From Bacteroidales bacterium (GTDB taxonomy: Bacteria > Bacteroidota > Bacteroidia > Bacteroidales > JAADJA01), in assembly GCA_020438105.1 (NCBI GenBank), contig JAGQVE010000022.1:27168-65852 (forward strand): a stretch of 38,685 nt of DNA. Direction: 5' to 3'. The first letter of the stretch is position 1, and every line of letters begins with the position of its first letter. Of the stretch, positions 1-8,902 are shown piece after piece. Below the pieces are notes generated by a model that did not search any database, had not been told where the DNA came from, and saw nothing but the letters and a program-made list of their open reading frames with translations. A program made the position numbers and the translations under genes.

Positions 1-297
1 GTCGAACAATCCCGATGACGCCAGTCCATCGGGATCGATTATCACCACCAATTTCTTTTTTAAAACTGAATTGTAAGATGTTCTAAATCGAACAATCCCG
101 ATGACGCCAGTCCATCGGGATCGATTATCACCACCAATTTCTTTTTTAAAACTGAATTGTAAGATGTTCTAAATCGAACAATCCCGATGACGCCAGTCCA
201 TCGGGATAGATTATCACCACCAATTTCTTTTTTAAAACTGAATTGTAAGATGTTCTATGTCGAACAATCCCGATGACGCCAGTCCATCGGGATAGAT
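1..297. repeat. 86-bp tandem repeat array with internal hairpins
   Basis: Four copies of an 86-bp unit begin at 2, 88, 174 and 260; the last is cut short near 297, where unrelated sequence begins. Copies are nearly identical: the base after the hairpin is c in copies 1-2 and a in copies 3-4, and the junction before copy 4 differs slightly. Each unit has a perfect 9-bp inverted repeat (ATCCCGATG / CATCGGGAT, 9-nt loop; first at 9-35), then a constant linker with a T-rich stretch. Because position 1 already lies inside the array, more copies probably lie to the left. There are no variable spacers, so it is not a CRISPR. It could be a REP/BIME-like intergenic element or a minisatellite; function unknown. 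Confidence 0.93.
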
Positions 298-505
298 TGT
301 TATTTGCGCACAGGTTCATTCAGTACCACAAAAATATCTTAATCCATTTAGCCACAACACCCTTAACTTACCAAATTAGGCAACCATATGATACCTATGG
401 GATCAAAAAATATTTTAAAAAATGGTTTTAAAAGAAAGTGCATTTGCAATTTAAATGCCAATGACAATTTTCAAAGCATTATTTTTGCAAATCTAAAATA
501 CAGCT
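298..505. other. Non-coding gap between repeat array and OsmC gene
   Basis: This AT-rich stretch has no plausible gene on either strand. It should hold the promoter and leader of the OsmC-thioesterase pair; a candidate -7 element lies at 480-487. I see no RNA gene or other repeat here. Confidence 0.6.
480..487 (+). promoter_or_regulatory. Candidate Bacteroidota -7 element for OsmC gene
   Basis: TATTTTTG fits the Bacteroidota -7 consensus TAnnTTTG and lies 18 bp before the OsmC start codon, implying a short leader. No clear TTTG -33 element is present at the expected 19-21 bp spacing, so support is partial. Confidence 0.35.
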
Positions 506-913
506 ATGCAAGAAACTACACAAACTGTTTACCTTGGTGAACTCAGAACGAAAGCCAGGCATGTAAGGTCGGGTGATGAAATTATTACCGATGCTCCACC
601 TGATAATAAAGGCAGGGGCGAAGCATTTTCACCAACGGATCTGCTGGCCACCTCACTTGGAAGTTGTATGATCACCATTATGGGTATTGCGGCACGTGAG
701 CATGGATTTGATATCGACGGAACCACAGCTAAAATCTGGAAAATCATGGCCTCCGATCCCCGAAGAGTTGGCGAAATTAAAATTGAGTTGACTTTCCCAA
801 AAAACAATTATAGTGATAAAGCGAAAAAGATCATCGAAAAAGCCGCCTTCACCTGTCCTGTTTTTTTAAGCTTACACCCCGATTTGAAAAAAGATATAAC
901 ACTGATCTTTTAA
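506..913 (+). CDS. OsmC family peroxiredoxin-like protein
   Basis: A 135-residue protein of the OsmC/Ohr family, cytoplasmic thiol proteins that reduce organic hydroperoxides. The family pattern is clear: the block FSPTDLLATSLGSCM carries the first reactive cysteine (C54) and the segment FTCPVFLSLHP carries the second (C117), both in the expected helices. Arginines near residues 14-21 could supply the conserved catalytic Arg, but I cannot assign which. The length is normal for the YhfA-like subgroup, whose substrate is less certain than that of Ohr. The next gene starts immediately after the stop codon, so the two are almost surely co-transcribed. The family call is firm; the precise peroxide substrate is inference. 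Confidence 0.9.
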   Translation: MQETTQTVYLGELRTKARHVRSGDEIITDAPPDNKGRGEAFSPTDLLATSLGSCMITIMGIAAREHGFDIDGTTAKIWKIMASDPRRVGEIKIELTFPKNNYSDKAKKIIEKAAFTCPVFLSLHPDLKKDITLIF

Positions 914-1294
914 ATGGATTTAAAAATTCCTGCCGGCATAAAGTTTCTTAAAGAAAAAAAGGTTACTGAAAATGATCTCGCCACTGCATTTGGCTCCGGA
1001 GATGTTCCGGTTTTTGCCACGCCGGCAATGATTGCCTTACTTGAACAGACCGCTAAAGAAAGTGTGCTTGAATTTTTACCTGAAGGTTTTACGACGGTGG
1101 GTACTGAAATAAACATCAAACATCTGAAGGCATCATCCCCGGCATCTATTATCACCGCCGAATCCTACCTCAGAAGCATGCAAGGTGTAAAGTTGATTTT
1201 TGAGCTTCATGCCTGGGATCAAAAGGGGTTAATCGGAATAGGAACCCATACCAGGGTAATTGTGAACGAAAAGGAGTTTCTTGATAAATTGTAA
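914..1294 (+). CDS. Hotdog-fold thioesterase, FlK-like
   Basis: A 126-residue single-domain protein resembling the FlK (fluoroacetyl-CoA thioesterase)-like hotdog family. Typical features are the segment PVFATPAMIALLEQTA, where the family has its helix and active-site residues, then VGTEINIKHLKASSP and a strand pattern ending in GIGTHTRVIVN. These proteins hydrolyse acyl-CoA thioesters; in FlK the catalytic residues are Thr, Glu and His, and candidates are present (T in FATPA, E in LLEQTA, H in IKHLKA). The ATG directly follows the TAA of the OsmC gene with no gap, indicating translational coupling. The true substrate is unknown; a general acyl-CoA housekeeping role is more likely than fluoroacetate resistance. 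It ends 6 bp from the convergent dtd gene. Confidence 0.82.
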   Translation: MDLKIPAGIKFLKEKKVTENDLATAFGSGDVPVFATPAMIALLEQTAKESVLEFLPEGFTTVGTEINIKHLKASSPASIITAESYLRSMQGVKLIFELHAWDQKGLIGIGTHTRVIVNEKEFLDKL

Positions 1295-1300
1295 CAGGTC

Positions 1301-1753
1301 TTATTCCCGGTTTTTAGAATCGATCATTATCGTCACCGGTCCGTCGTTCACCAGTTCCACGTCCATCATAGCTCCAAACTCACCGGTTTTAATCTCAACT
1401 AAGGATTGGTCTTTCAACGTTTTTATAAAATCCTCATAAAGCGGAATAGCTATATCAGGGGCTGCAGCCCTGATGTAAGATGGCCGGTTTCCCTTTTTAG
1501 TACTGGCATGCAGGGTAAACTGGCTTACAATGATGATCTCTCCTTTGATATCAGTTATTGCTAAATTCATAATCCCGTTTTCATCATCAAAAATACGTAA
1601 CCGGGAAATTTTACCACAGAGCCAATCAATGTCATCATGTGTATCTACCGCCTCAATACCCAGTAATATTAACATCCCTTTGCCAATTTTACTTTTGATG
1701 TTATCCTCAATTTTTACCGAAGCTTTTGAAACACGCTGAATTACAACCCGCAT
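1301..1753 (-). CDS. dtd: D-aminoacyl-tRNA deacylase
   Basis: A 150-residue protein matching DTD, the cytoplasmic proofreading enzyme that removes D-amino acids (and glycine) mischarged on tRNA. The diagnostic motifs are present: MRVVIQRVSKASV at the N-terminus, SQFTLHAS in the middle, and NDGPVTI near the C-terminus, the last being the Gly-cisPro motif that confers chiral selectivity. I chose the ATG at 1753 rather than one 21 bp upstream because family members begin with MRVVIQRV. The length is typical for the family. The gene converges on the thioesterase gene with 6 bp between the stop codons and no visible terminator between them. Confidence 0.95.
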   Translation of the reverse strand: MRVVIQRVSKASVKIEDNIKSKIGKGMLILLGIEAVDTHDDIDWLCGKISRLRIFDDENGIMNLAITDIKGEIIIVSQFTLHASTKKGNRPSYIRAAAPDIAIPLYEDFIKTLKDQSLVEIKTGEFGAMMDVELVNDGPVTIMIDSKNRE

Positions 1754-1810
1754 AATTACATGATTTTGATACAAATTTATAAATATAAAATCGAAAAAAC
1801 GGGTATAAAA

Positions 1811-1836
1811 AAACCCTGACGATTCTGCCAGGGTTT
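1811..1836 (-). terminator. Terminator after the secreted PKD-GEVED gene
   Basis: AAACCCTG at 1811-1818 pairs with CAGGGTTT at 1829-1836. Read on the - strand the hairpin ends in a run of Ts (the A-run just left of it), a standard Rho-independent terminator just after the stop codon of the gene at 1858-4881. Confidence 0.8.
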
Positions 1837-1857
1837 CGAACTTATAAGTTTATGACA

Positions 1858-4800
1858 TTAATTGGGAACCCATGATTTATACAAAGGCTCAGCCGTTTTT
1901 CCGGGCACCTGACCTCCACCACCCAGGTTGGGTTTCCAGAGATTGGTTTCGTCGGTATTTTGTGTTATGCCGTTTAAGTCAAAGTCGCCACCAAGGTAAC
2001 CTGATGAACCGAGATCACCTTTCCAGGCGGCAGTTTCGTCAGTATTTTGAATAATTCCATTGGCATTTCCATCTGAAGCTACCATTCCCCATACTCCGGG
2101 TTCGAGCTGTTTATGAGCATTTGCACCACCATAAACCTGATTTTCACCGGTACTAAAATTATAGGTATATACACCACCAATTTGGGTAACTGCATTATTA
2201 GATATGATTCCAAGATGGTTTCGCTGAAATACAACAACATATAAGTTATTGGAGAGGGTAAAATTAAAATTTAACATGCTGCTTCCGTCCGCTGCAACGA
2301 TAGAACCGTCATCCAGCAGCAATCCGGCAGCGGTAGCTACTGTAGTTGCTGAAGTTGCATTTGCTGGCGAAGAGGCATCACGACACTGAATCTGAACCCA
2401 ATCAACAACATCTCCGGGGAAAGAACCGGGAGCATATTCTGAACCGGCATACTGCCAAACAGGGCTGGCATTATCATAATATGGCGTAGCGGGATTGAAT
2501 GGTTGATTTAACGGGAGATATCCCATTGTATTTAGGGTTGTTGCCATTGTATTTGTAGTGGAATTATATGGACCTTCCAAAAATGCTGTCAGATTCAAAT
2601 CAATGGGACCTTTTACAATAACTGTGTAATCTTCAACCTGACCATAAGTATATACATCGCAGGGACCCGGGGCGGCACTGTATCTTAATACAACCCGCAT
2701 TCTTGTAGCGCCCAGACTGGCACCGGAAGGAATATTAACGGTTGTGTTCAATGTGCCTGCACCTGAAATACTTCCCATCGGAAAACTTTCACCAGAATCA
2801 TCAAAATCACAATCCTGATTCCAATCAAAGTATGCTGTAATATATTCGGTATAAGAGGTTGAAAATTGACCACATGAAACTGACAAACCCTGACTTGTAC
2901 CAACTAACACTTCCGTTGAGATAGAAGTAAAGTCCTCATAACCGATTACTGAATTTGCCGAATTATTTATTGTATTAAAGGTAACATTGCTTATCCACTC
3001 TTCGCTTGAATTTGATGAAGTAGCAGTACAATAATTACAATCGGTAACAGTAATATAACTAGTTTTTGTTTCAACATCAGTATCCGACCCATCAGAAACG
3101 GTTAAAGTAACATCATAAGATCCTGGATAATTATAAGTAATGGAAGGAGGTGTTTGCCCTGTATAAGTAGAAGGTATACCCCCCGGAAATTCCCAGTTCC
3201 ATAATGTTGGTGAAAGTGTTGACATATCAGTAAAGGTGACTGATCCACCAGCAACAAGTGTAGTTGGCGATCCTACAAAATTGGCCGCAAGAACTGCCGG
3301 ATCAAAGAAAAACGATGCAATTCTTGTTCTCCAGTTCCAACCACCACTTGAGTATTCCTGGGTGTACCAAAAAGTTTCATCATCAGAGGGATCAACTGAC
3401 ATGCAACTATAATCTCCCCAACGTGAAACACCTGTTTGACTTGCTGCTCCCGAATGGATTGTTACTTCCGGAATGGTCATGGTATTCAATGGATCGGAGG
3501 CATACCTTCCGGCATAAGCAATGGATGGATACATGGTTGAACTTGAAACTGAATATCCTATGGCAAGATCACCATTTCCATTTAATGCAGCACTTCCCAT
3601 CCAACGGTTCAGTCCATCTGCAGGAGCATAAGTCCCTTGCTGATACATGGACCAACCGCTTCCTGTATTCCTGAGTTCATACCATCTTACTCCGGCTCTG
3701 CCCGTGCCATCAGCATTAACAGAATGATTTGTTACCAGGGTTTGATAGGTCCCAAAGTTTCTATATTGAAGTCTGAACATCAACCGACTTGAAAGGTTAT
3801 CCAAGGTTTGGGAGGTTCCTAACTGAGGAACACTATTGGGATAACTAAATGGTGTTACAAGCACATCATAAGGCCCCGTAAATGTTGAATTAGAAGTTGT
3901 TACCCAATCCACATCAAATTCATATATTCTAAGTCTGTCAGTACCACTCCACCCATCAATATAGGTAAAATAATTGGGGGTATTGGCTGGAGGAGCTGCT
4001 CCGTCAACATCAGAAGGTAAAAAGCTGGCCGGATCACCTGTAGAAGGAGTAGTGAAATATACCATTGTGGCCGGATTTCCATTTAACATTTCTGACCTTT
4101 CAAATACAGCGGCACCTGTTCCACCCCAACTGAGTGAACCGGAAGTGAACCTGTTTATTGACAGGTAATAACCGTCGGGCCAAACACCAAATTTTGGGTA
4201 ATCAGGAAAATCAGTAAAAGAATAAACATAAAGATAATATGAGCCCAAAGGATTGCTTGTTTGAGAAATGGCAATCAACATATACCATGGTCCGTTGGGA
4301 TAGTTTGGAAGTGAAAACTGGCTCAGCAACCATCTGTCAGCAAGCTCATCATATAATACGATCGGATCACCATAGTTACCAACCCAGGGGCCCGGTAAAT
4401 TTGTCCAGATGGAAGCAAGACTGGCAGGACCATAAAGAGAAGTTCCTGATTTATCAAATATTTGAAAGCCATTATTCACCATTTGAATATAATGACTTAG
4501 GCCTACATCACCATCAGTATCCGGTGGAGCTACGCCATATGTATTTGGAATTCCGTCAAAATTCTGACTCAGACCCAATGGCCCTTTTGCGGGTTCAGCA
4601 TATTCTGTCTGTAATGCATAATCAGGAAGTTTTGCTTGTTGTTCAAGCGAACTTTTCCCAAGGTTCGGTGGCATGTAATCCTTGTTTGGGACTACCCCAT
4701 CTTTCCAGTCAGACTCTCCGGTTGGTGGAATCACATCCATTTCGGAAAGGGGAATAGTTGTCATAAAAGCCTCAGCTTGTTTAATCTCTGCTGGTTTATA

Positions 4801-4881
4801 TTGAACTATTTGATCTTGTGCATTAGAGAGAATTGAACTCCCTAAAAAGATTGTAAAAAAGAAGAGAATAGATTTTTTCAT
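1858..4881 (-). CDS. Secreted passenger-PKD-GEVED protein with dockerin-like C-terminal module
   Basis: A 1007-residue exported protein. Residues 1-21 are a signal peptide (hydrophobic core, then SNAQ). Residues ~105-530 form an uncharacterised, probably beta-propeller-like domain marked by VAPPDTDGDVGLSHYIQMVN, GDPIVLYDELADRW and DYPKFGVWPDGYY. A PKD domain covers ~532-613 and a GEVED domain ~614-757 (EEWISNVTF, DWNQDCDFDDSGE, GQVEDYTV). The C-terminal module (~760-1007) has the motif FQRNHLGI and ends with two dockerin-type calcium loops: D937-x-N939-x-N941-G...D948 and D966-x-D968-x-N970-G...D977. There is no recognisable T9SS type A tail; the protein ends in WVPN. The passenger is homologous to those of the genes at 8903 and 17426. 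The role is probably cell-surface adhesion or matrix building (inference). Confidence 0.88.
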   Translation of the reverse strand: MKKSILFFFTIFLGSSILSNAQDQIVQYKPAEIKQAEAFMTTIPLSEMDVIPPTGESDWKDGVVPNKDYMPPNLGKSSLEQQAKLPDYALQTEYAEPAKGPLGLSQNFDGIPNTYGVAPPDTDGDVGLSHYIQMVNNGFQIFDKSGTSLYGPASLASIWTNLPGPWVGNYGDPIVLYDELADRWLLSQFSLPNYPNGPWYMLIAISQTSNPLGSYYLYVYSFTDFPDYPKFGVWPDGYYLSINRFTSGSLSWGGTGAAVFERSEMLNGNPATMVYFTTPSTGDPASFLPSDVDGAAPPANTPNYFTYIDGWSGTDRLRIYEFDVDWVTTSNSTFTGPYDVLVTPFSYPNSVPQLGTSQTLDNLSSRLMFRLQYRNFGTYQTLVTNHSVNADGTGRAGVRWYELRNTGSGWSMYQQGTYAPADGLNRWMGSAALNGNGDLAIGYSVSSSTMYPSIAYAGRYASDPLNTMTIPEVTIHSGAASQTGVSRWGDYSCMSVDPSDDETFWYTQEYSSGGWNWRTRIASFFFDPAVLAANFVGSPTTLVAGGSVTFTDMSTLSPTLWNWEFPGGIPSTYTGQTPPSITYNYPGSYDVTLTVSDGSDTDVETKTSYITVTDCNYCTATSSNSSEEWISNVTFNTINNSANSVIGYEDFTSISTEVLVGTSQGLSVSCGQFSTSYTEYITAYFDWNQDCDFDDSGESFPMGSISGAGTLNTTVNIPSGASLGATRMRVVLRYSAAPGPCDVYTYGQVEDYTVIVKGPIDLNLTAFLEGPYNSTTNTMATTLNTMGYLPLNQPFNPATPYYDNASPVWQYAGSEYAPGSFPGDVVDWVQIQCRDASSPANATSATTVATAAGLLLDDGSIVAADGSSMLNFNFTLSNNLYVVVFQRNHLGIISNNAVTQIGGVYTYNFSTGENQVYGGANAHKQLEPGVWGMVASDGNANGIIQNTDETAAWKGDLGSSGYLGGDFDLNGITQNTDETNLWKPNLGGGGQVPGKTAEPLYKSWVPN

Positions 4882-4960
4882 ATTAATAGTCTTTAAAGGT
4901 TATAATCATATTGAATGAAATTTATTTACGTATTCAGGAAGGTTCTATATGGTTGGTTAA

Positions 4961-4968
4961 CAAAATTA
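4961..4968 (-). promoter_or_regulatory. Candidate -7 element for the gene ending at 1858
   Basis: On the - strand this reads TAATTTTG, matching TAnnTTTG, about 80 bp before the ATG at 4881. No good -33 match is seen at normal spacing. Confidence 0.3.
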
Positions 4969-5007
4969 GGAAAATAACTATGAAGTTATGTTAACTAGCT
5001 GTTAAAA

Positions 5008-5032
5008 AAAAGCCGGCACATAGCCGGCTTTT
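5008..5032 (-). terminator. Terminator of the two-gene unit 12790-5055
   Basis: AAAAGCCGGC (5008-5017) and GCCGGCTTTT (5023-5032) form a perfect 10-bp stem with a 5-nt loop. On the - strand a T-run follows, directly downstream of the stop codon at 5055. Confidence 0.88.
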
Positions 5033-5054
5033 CAATTATCTATAAAAGTTCTGT

Positions 5055-8000
5055 TTATTCAGGAATGTATGATTTAAACATCACCGCAGCACCTTTGGCA
5101 GGTATCTGGCCTCCGCCTCCAAGGTTGGGTTGCCACAGGCCTGTCTCGTCGGTGTTCTGTGTTAATCCGTTCATATCATAATCGCCCCCCTTGTAACCGG
5201 AGGAGCCTAAGTCCGTTTGCCATACACTGGTCTCATCCGTGTTCTGGATCAATCCATTGGCATCCCCATCGGCTGCTACCATGCCCCATACGCCAGGTTC
5301 CAGCTCTTTTACTGCATTTACGCCTCCATAGGTTTGGGTGGAGGAGCTCGTAAAATCATAACTGTATACACCGCCTGACTCGGTTAAGCCATTGGCGCTC
5401 ATGATTCCCAGGTGGTTCCGGTGGTAGATCACGGCATACAGGTTATTGGTTACTGTTACCTCATATAACAGGTTGCTCAATCCGTCGGTGCCTCTGATGC
5501 TTCCGTCGTTCATCAGGAATCCTGCCTGGGTGCCGATGATCGTGCCCGAAGTGGCATTGGCGGCTGTGGTGGCATCACGCAATTGAACCACCACCCAGTC
5601 TACTGCTCCGGTAGGGATTGTGCCAACACTTTCGCTACCTGCATACATCCATACCGGGTTGTTGTTGCCGTAATAAGGAAGGCTTGGATTATAGGGCTGG
5701 GTTACCGGTACATGACCTGCCGTATTCAGATCTGTGCCCATTTGGTCAGCTAGGGCATCGTAGGCTCCTTCCAGGAATGCTGTCAGAGCTATCTCAAGGG
5801 CTGTCCCTTGTACATTTACTGTATAATCTTCTACTTCGCCAAAGGAAAAGGATTCGCAGGCGGTTGGATCACTCGAGAATTTTAAGGATACCCGCATCAG
5901 CGTTGGACCTGCTATGGCTTCGTTTGGTATGGTGATATCTGTGTTTAAGCTTCCTGGACCGGTCGTGCTGCCTAAATCATAGCTCTCACCGGCATCATCA
6001 AAATCACAGTCCTGGTTCCAGTCTACAAATATCCAGATGTTTTCTGTCCAGGTGCCGATTGACCCACATGTGACTGAGGCATTATATAATGATCCGGGTG
6101 TTACATCTGTGCTGATCGATGTATAATCTGTATAACCTGTTCCGACTACCGAGGAATTATTGATCGTATTGAAGGTTACGTTGCTTATCCATTCTTCATC
6201 CCCTGTTGAGCCTGATGAGCTGCAATGGGTACAGCTGCCTACATTGATATAATCGGTTTTTACTTCCGTATCGGTGCCATAGGCGTTGCTTACTTCAAGC
6301 GTTACGCTGTATAATCCAAAATCGGTGAACTGTACTTCTGGGTTCTGGCTGCTGGAATTGGTACTATTGATATATATCACAGTGTTGGGGCTAAAACTCC
6401 AGGTCCAGCTTGTGGGTATGTTGCTCGACTGGTCGGTGAAGACTACATCCGTATTGATTACTGGTGTGGTTGTGGAAGCGCTAAAATCAGCTACCGGTGG
6501 TACATTCGTATTGTAACATTCTATGCTCGCTATCCATCCGCTGGAGGTTACACTCCCATCGGAGGTGAACCGGAAGGTGAGCGCTCCGCTTGTATTGGAC
6601 GCTGTTACTGTTCCCGGGCTACTGCTGCCGGTGTAGGTGCCCATCAGTGGTGAGGAGGTGTTCTCGCCGTTATAGATGTATAAATAATCCCATCCTGATT
6701 CTATGCTGAAGGAACTGAAGTTAAACCGCATCATGCTACCGCTGGTGCTCGGGTAAAAGGTTTCTACAAATGTTTCATTGTTGCTGTAGCTACCTGTGGG
6801 GCCGCCTGAATCATAAAAGTTTCCCATACATGTGGTTACTGTACCGTTGGTGATATTAAACTCTGGGGGTACTACGGTGATATATCCTGTTTTGGTTTCT
6901 ATATCGTTGCTTCCGCCCTTTGTAACGGTTAGGGTTACATCATAACTGCCTTCGGTATCATACTGGATAGCCGGTGGTGTTTGACCTACATAACTTGATG
7001 GCGTTCCGCCCGGAAAACTCCAGCTCCAGCCGGTTGGATCGCAGGAGGACTGATCGGTGAAGCTCACACTGTTGCCTACTACTACTGTCGTTGGAATGCC
7101 TATAAAGTCGGCGAAAACATTAGCAACTGTAATGTAACCAGTTTTAGTTTCTGTATCTGTATCTACCCCATCTCCAACAGTTAAAGATACATTATAAGTT
7201 CCGGGTGTATTGTAGGTAATAGCCGGAGGGTTTTGCCCTGAATAACTTGACGGAGTCCCTCCCGGAAATGACCAGGTCCAGGATATTGGATTTCCTGAAG
7301 ATAGATCAGTGAAAGTTACAGTATTTCCTGAACAAACAGAAGTATTATCGGCATTAAATGAAGCATTCAAACCAAGTTCAAATGGCGAGACATATGTCAT
7401 AAAAAGACCATTTCGAGTATCAGTCCAGCAGGGATAAAATTTGTTTCCTCTGGCAGTAATAGCTAAATAATCTCCCATGTATGAGCTTGCCAATCCGGTA
7501 ATTGGTGTTGGTGTAAAAGTTACGTCACTTACTCTGAAATCAAGCCAGTTGGAACCACCATCCACTGAATAAGCTACCCAGGTTTCACAAGATGTGCTTG
7601 TAGTATTTCTGTCGTCATAAAAGATTACACCAAGATTTCCGGTTTCCGGATCACAGGTTATCCATGGGAAATAGGATTCTTTACCTGCAACATTTGGTCC
7701 CTGGTTAACCCTGATTGGTGTTGACCATGATGTTCCGCCATTAACAGATCTGATCATATAAACACTGATGTTTGTTCCTGTATTGGTTCCAGGAACGCCA
7801 ATATTTGACCAAACTATGTATATACTTCCATCATTTGCACCTCCGCTGATATCAACGGCCATTGAAGGAAATGAATTCACCCGATGATTTTTAGATGTTT
7901 CGGTGGTCCGAATTCCTTTGATATTTGAAATAATCCTTGTTCCGGTAGTATACGAAACCCCACCATTTGTAGATTTTGCAAAACCAATAGCAGTTTCATC

Positions 8001-8864
8001 TGATGGCCAGCTATCATAAATGGTCCAGGTTACATACACTTCCCCGTTAGGGCCAGTTTGAACATTAACACCCTGGTTATGACTACCAGCTGCTACAGCC
8101 GAGCTAAGGTTTATTGGAGAAGACCATGTAACGCCATCGTCTGTTGATCTTGAAATTACAATTTCACTATCATTTGTTCCACCAAATGCTGTCCAGGCTA
8201 CATATAAATTCCCTTCGTAGGCGCTTGATGGGCTATTGTCAATCCACATGTGATTTTTATCTGCCAGCGATCCTGGGTTAGGAGCAACAGTAGATGTAAA
8301 CCACGAAGTGCCATTATCAGAATAGGCAATCCCCTGCCCACCCGGATCATCAATGTAGTTTACGTATTGCCTTCCATTTAAACCGATTGCTGTTGTAGGG
8401 TCTCCTGAATTATCTCCGCCAGCCCCGGAAGCTGAACCACCCCAGGTAGTACCACCGTCAGCTGATTGGAAATAATTTGCACCATATAAACTACCAACAG
8501 ACCCGCCTGACCAGGAGGTAGAATTATTAGAATTTAAAACATACTGGTTGTCATTTGGATCAACAAATATGGAGTTTTCACTTTCAGTAATATTAGTAGC
8601 ACTTGAAACCGGAACGTCGGGAGAATCATCTATTAATATTCCATCAACTATAATTTCAGGTCCCTTAAACTCTGCCGCAGGAATCGGAACGGGTGGATTA
8701 TACTGAACAGCTCCTTTTTCAGCCATTTCCATCCAGTATTCCATGTTGTCAATACGGGTATCTACCACAGGCATTTTCCCAGCCTCTTCCTTTTTTGACA
8801 TTTTTTGTGCAAAAGAAGCTACTACTAATAGCATACTTAATGCAAAAAGAACAAACTTTTTCAT
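5055..8864 (-). CDS. Secreted BNR/sialidase-like, PKD-CUB-GEVED protein with dockerin-like tail
   Basis: A 1269-residue exported protein. A signal peptide covers residues 1-19. Residues ~85-500 look like a sialidase/BNR-type beta-propeller, with repeated S-x-D-x-G-x-[TS]-W Asp-box-like motifs (STDDGVTWSSP, SVNGGTSWSTP, SVDGGSNW). Then follow PKD (~501-581), PKD (~585-664), CUB (~667-783, CMGNFYDSGG to GWIASIEC), PKD (~790-876), GEVED (~877-1019) and the C-terminal module (~1022-1269) with YHRNHLGIMS and two dockerin-like calcium loops (D1199...D1210 and D1228...D1239). No T9SS type A tail is seen. From residue 585 nearly to the end it is the same as the upstream neighbour. The gap to that gene is 38 bp with no terminator, so they are probably one transcript. 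Sialidase activity is not shown; the family also contains non-enzymatic propellers. Confidence 0.88.
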   Translation of the reverse strand: MKKFVLFALSMLLVVASFAQKMSKKEEAGKMPVVDTRIDNMEYWMEMAEKGAVQYNPPVPIPAAEFKGPEIIVDGILIDDSPDVPVSSATNITESENSIFVDPNDNQYVLNSNNSTSWSGGSVGSLYGANYFQSADGGTTWGGSASGAGGDNSGDPTTAIGLNGRQYVNYIDDPGGQGIAYSDNGTSWFTSTVAPNPGSLADKNHMWIDNSPSSAYEGNLYVAWTAFGGTNDSEIVISRSTDDGVTWSSPINLSSAVAAGSHNQGVNVQTGPNGEVYVTWTIYDSWPSDETAIGFAKSTNGGVSYTTGTRIISNIKGIRTTETSKNHRVNSFPSMAVDISGGANDGSIYIVWSNIGVPGTNTGTNISVYMIRSVNGGTSWSTPIRVNQGPNVAGKESYFPWITCDPETGNLGVIFYDDRNTTSTSCETWVAYSVDGGSNWLDFRVSDVTFTPTPITGLASSYMGDYLAITARGNKFYPCWTDTRNGLFMTYVSPFELGLNASFNADNTSVCSGNTVTFTDLSSGNPISWTWSFPGGTPSSYSGQNPPAITYNTPGTYNVSLTVGDGVDTDTETKTGYITVANVFADFIGIPTTVVVGNSVSFTDQSSCDPTGWSWSFPGGTPSSYVGQTPPAIQYDTEGSYDVTLTVTKGGSNDIETKTGYITVVPPEFNITNGTVTTCMGNFYDSGGPTGSYSNNETFVETFYPSTSGSMMRFNFSSFSIESGWDYLYIYNGENTSSPLMGTYTGSSSPGTVTASNTSGALTFRFTSDGSVTSSGWIASIECYNTNVPPVADFSASTTTPVINTDVVFTDQSSNIPTSWTWSFSPNTVIYINSTNSSSQNPEVQFTDFGLYSVTLEVSNAYGTDTEVKTDYINVGSCTHCSSSGSTGDEEWISNVTFNTINNSSVVGTGYTDYTSISTDVTPGSLYNASVTCGSIGTWTENIWIFVDWNQDCDFDDAGESYDLGSTTGPGSLNTDITIPNEAIAGPTLMRVSLKFSSDPTACESFSFGEVEDYTVNVQGTALEIALTAFLEGAYDALADQMGTDLNTAGHVPVTQPYNPSLPYYGNNNPVWMYAGSESVGTIPTGAVDWVVVQLRDATTAANATSGTIIGTQAGFLMNDGSIRGTDGLSNLLYEVTVTNNLYAVIYHRNHLGIMSANGLTESGGVYSYDFTSSSTQTYGGVNAVKELEPGVWGMVAADGDANGLIQNTDETSVWQTDLGSSGYKGGDYDMNGLTQNTDETGLWQPNLGGGGQIPAKGAAVMFKSYIPE
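5069..7114 (-). repeat. 2046-bp direct repeat, copy A
   Basis: This block aligns without gaps to 8917-10962 (constant offset 3848), and I found no base difference, including synonymous positions. It encodes PKD-CUB-PKD-GEVED plus the C-terminal module. It begins at the second PKD domain and ends a few codons before the stop. Homology drops abruptly on both sides. Confidence 0.95.
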
Positions 8865-8902
8865 TTACAATTTTTATTTTCTAGTTAATATTTCCCTTCA
8901 AT

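Noticed and set aside
1..297. CRISPR array or retron-like RNA
   Set aside because: The units are 86 bp and almost identical throughout, with no variable spacers, and no cas gene or reverse transcriptase is near.
4239..4757. 172-aa + strand open frame
   Set aside because: Fully antisense to the strongly supported secreted-protein gene, with no family resemblance.
5618..5935. 105-aa + strand open frame, repeated identically at 9466-9783
   Set aside because: Its conservation comes only from lying inside the 2046-bp duplicated block, antisense to the GEVED region; the product is low-complexity and has no start-site support.
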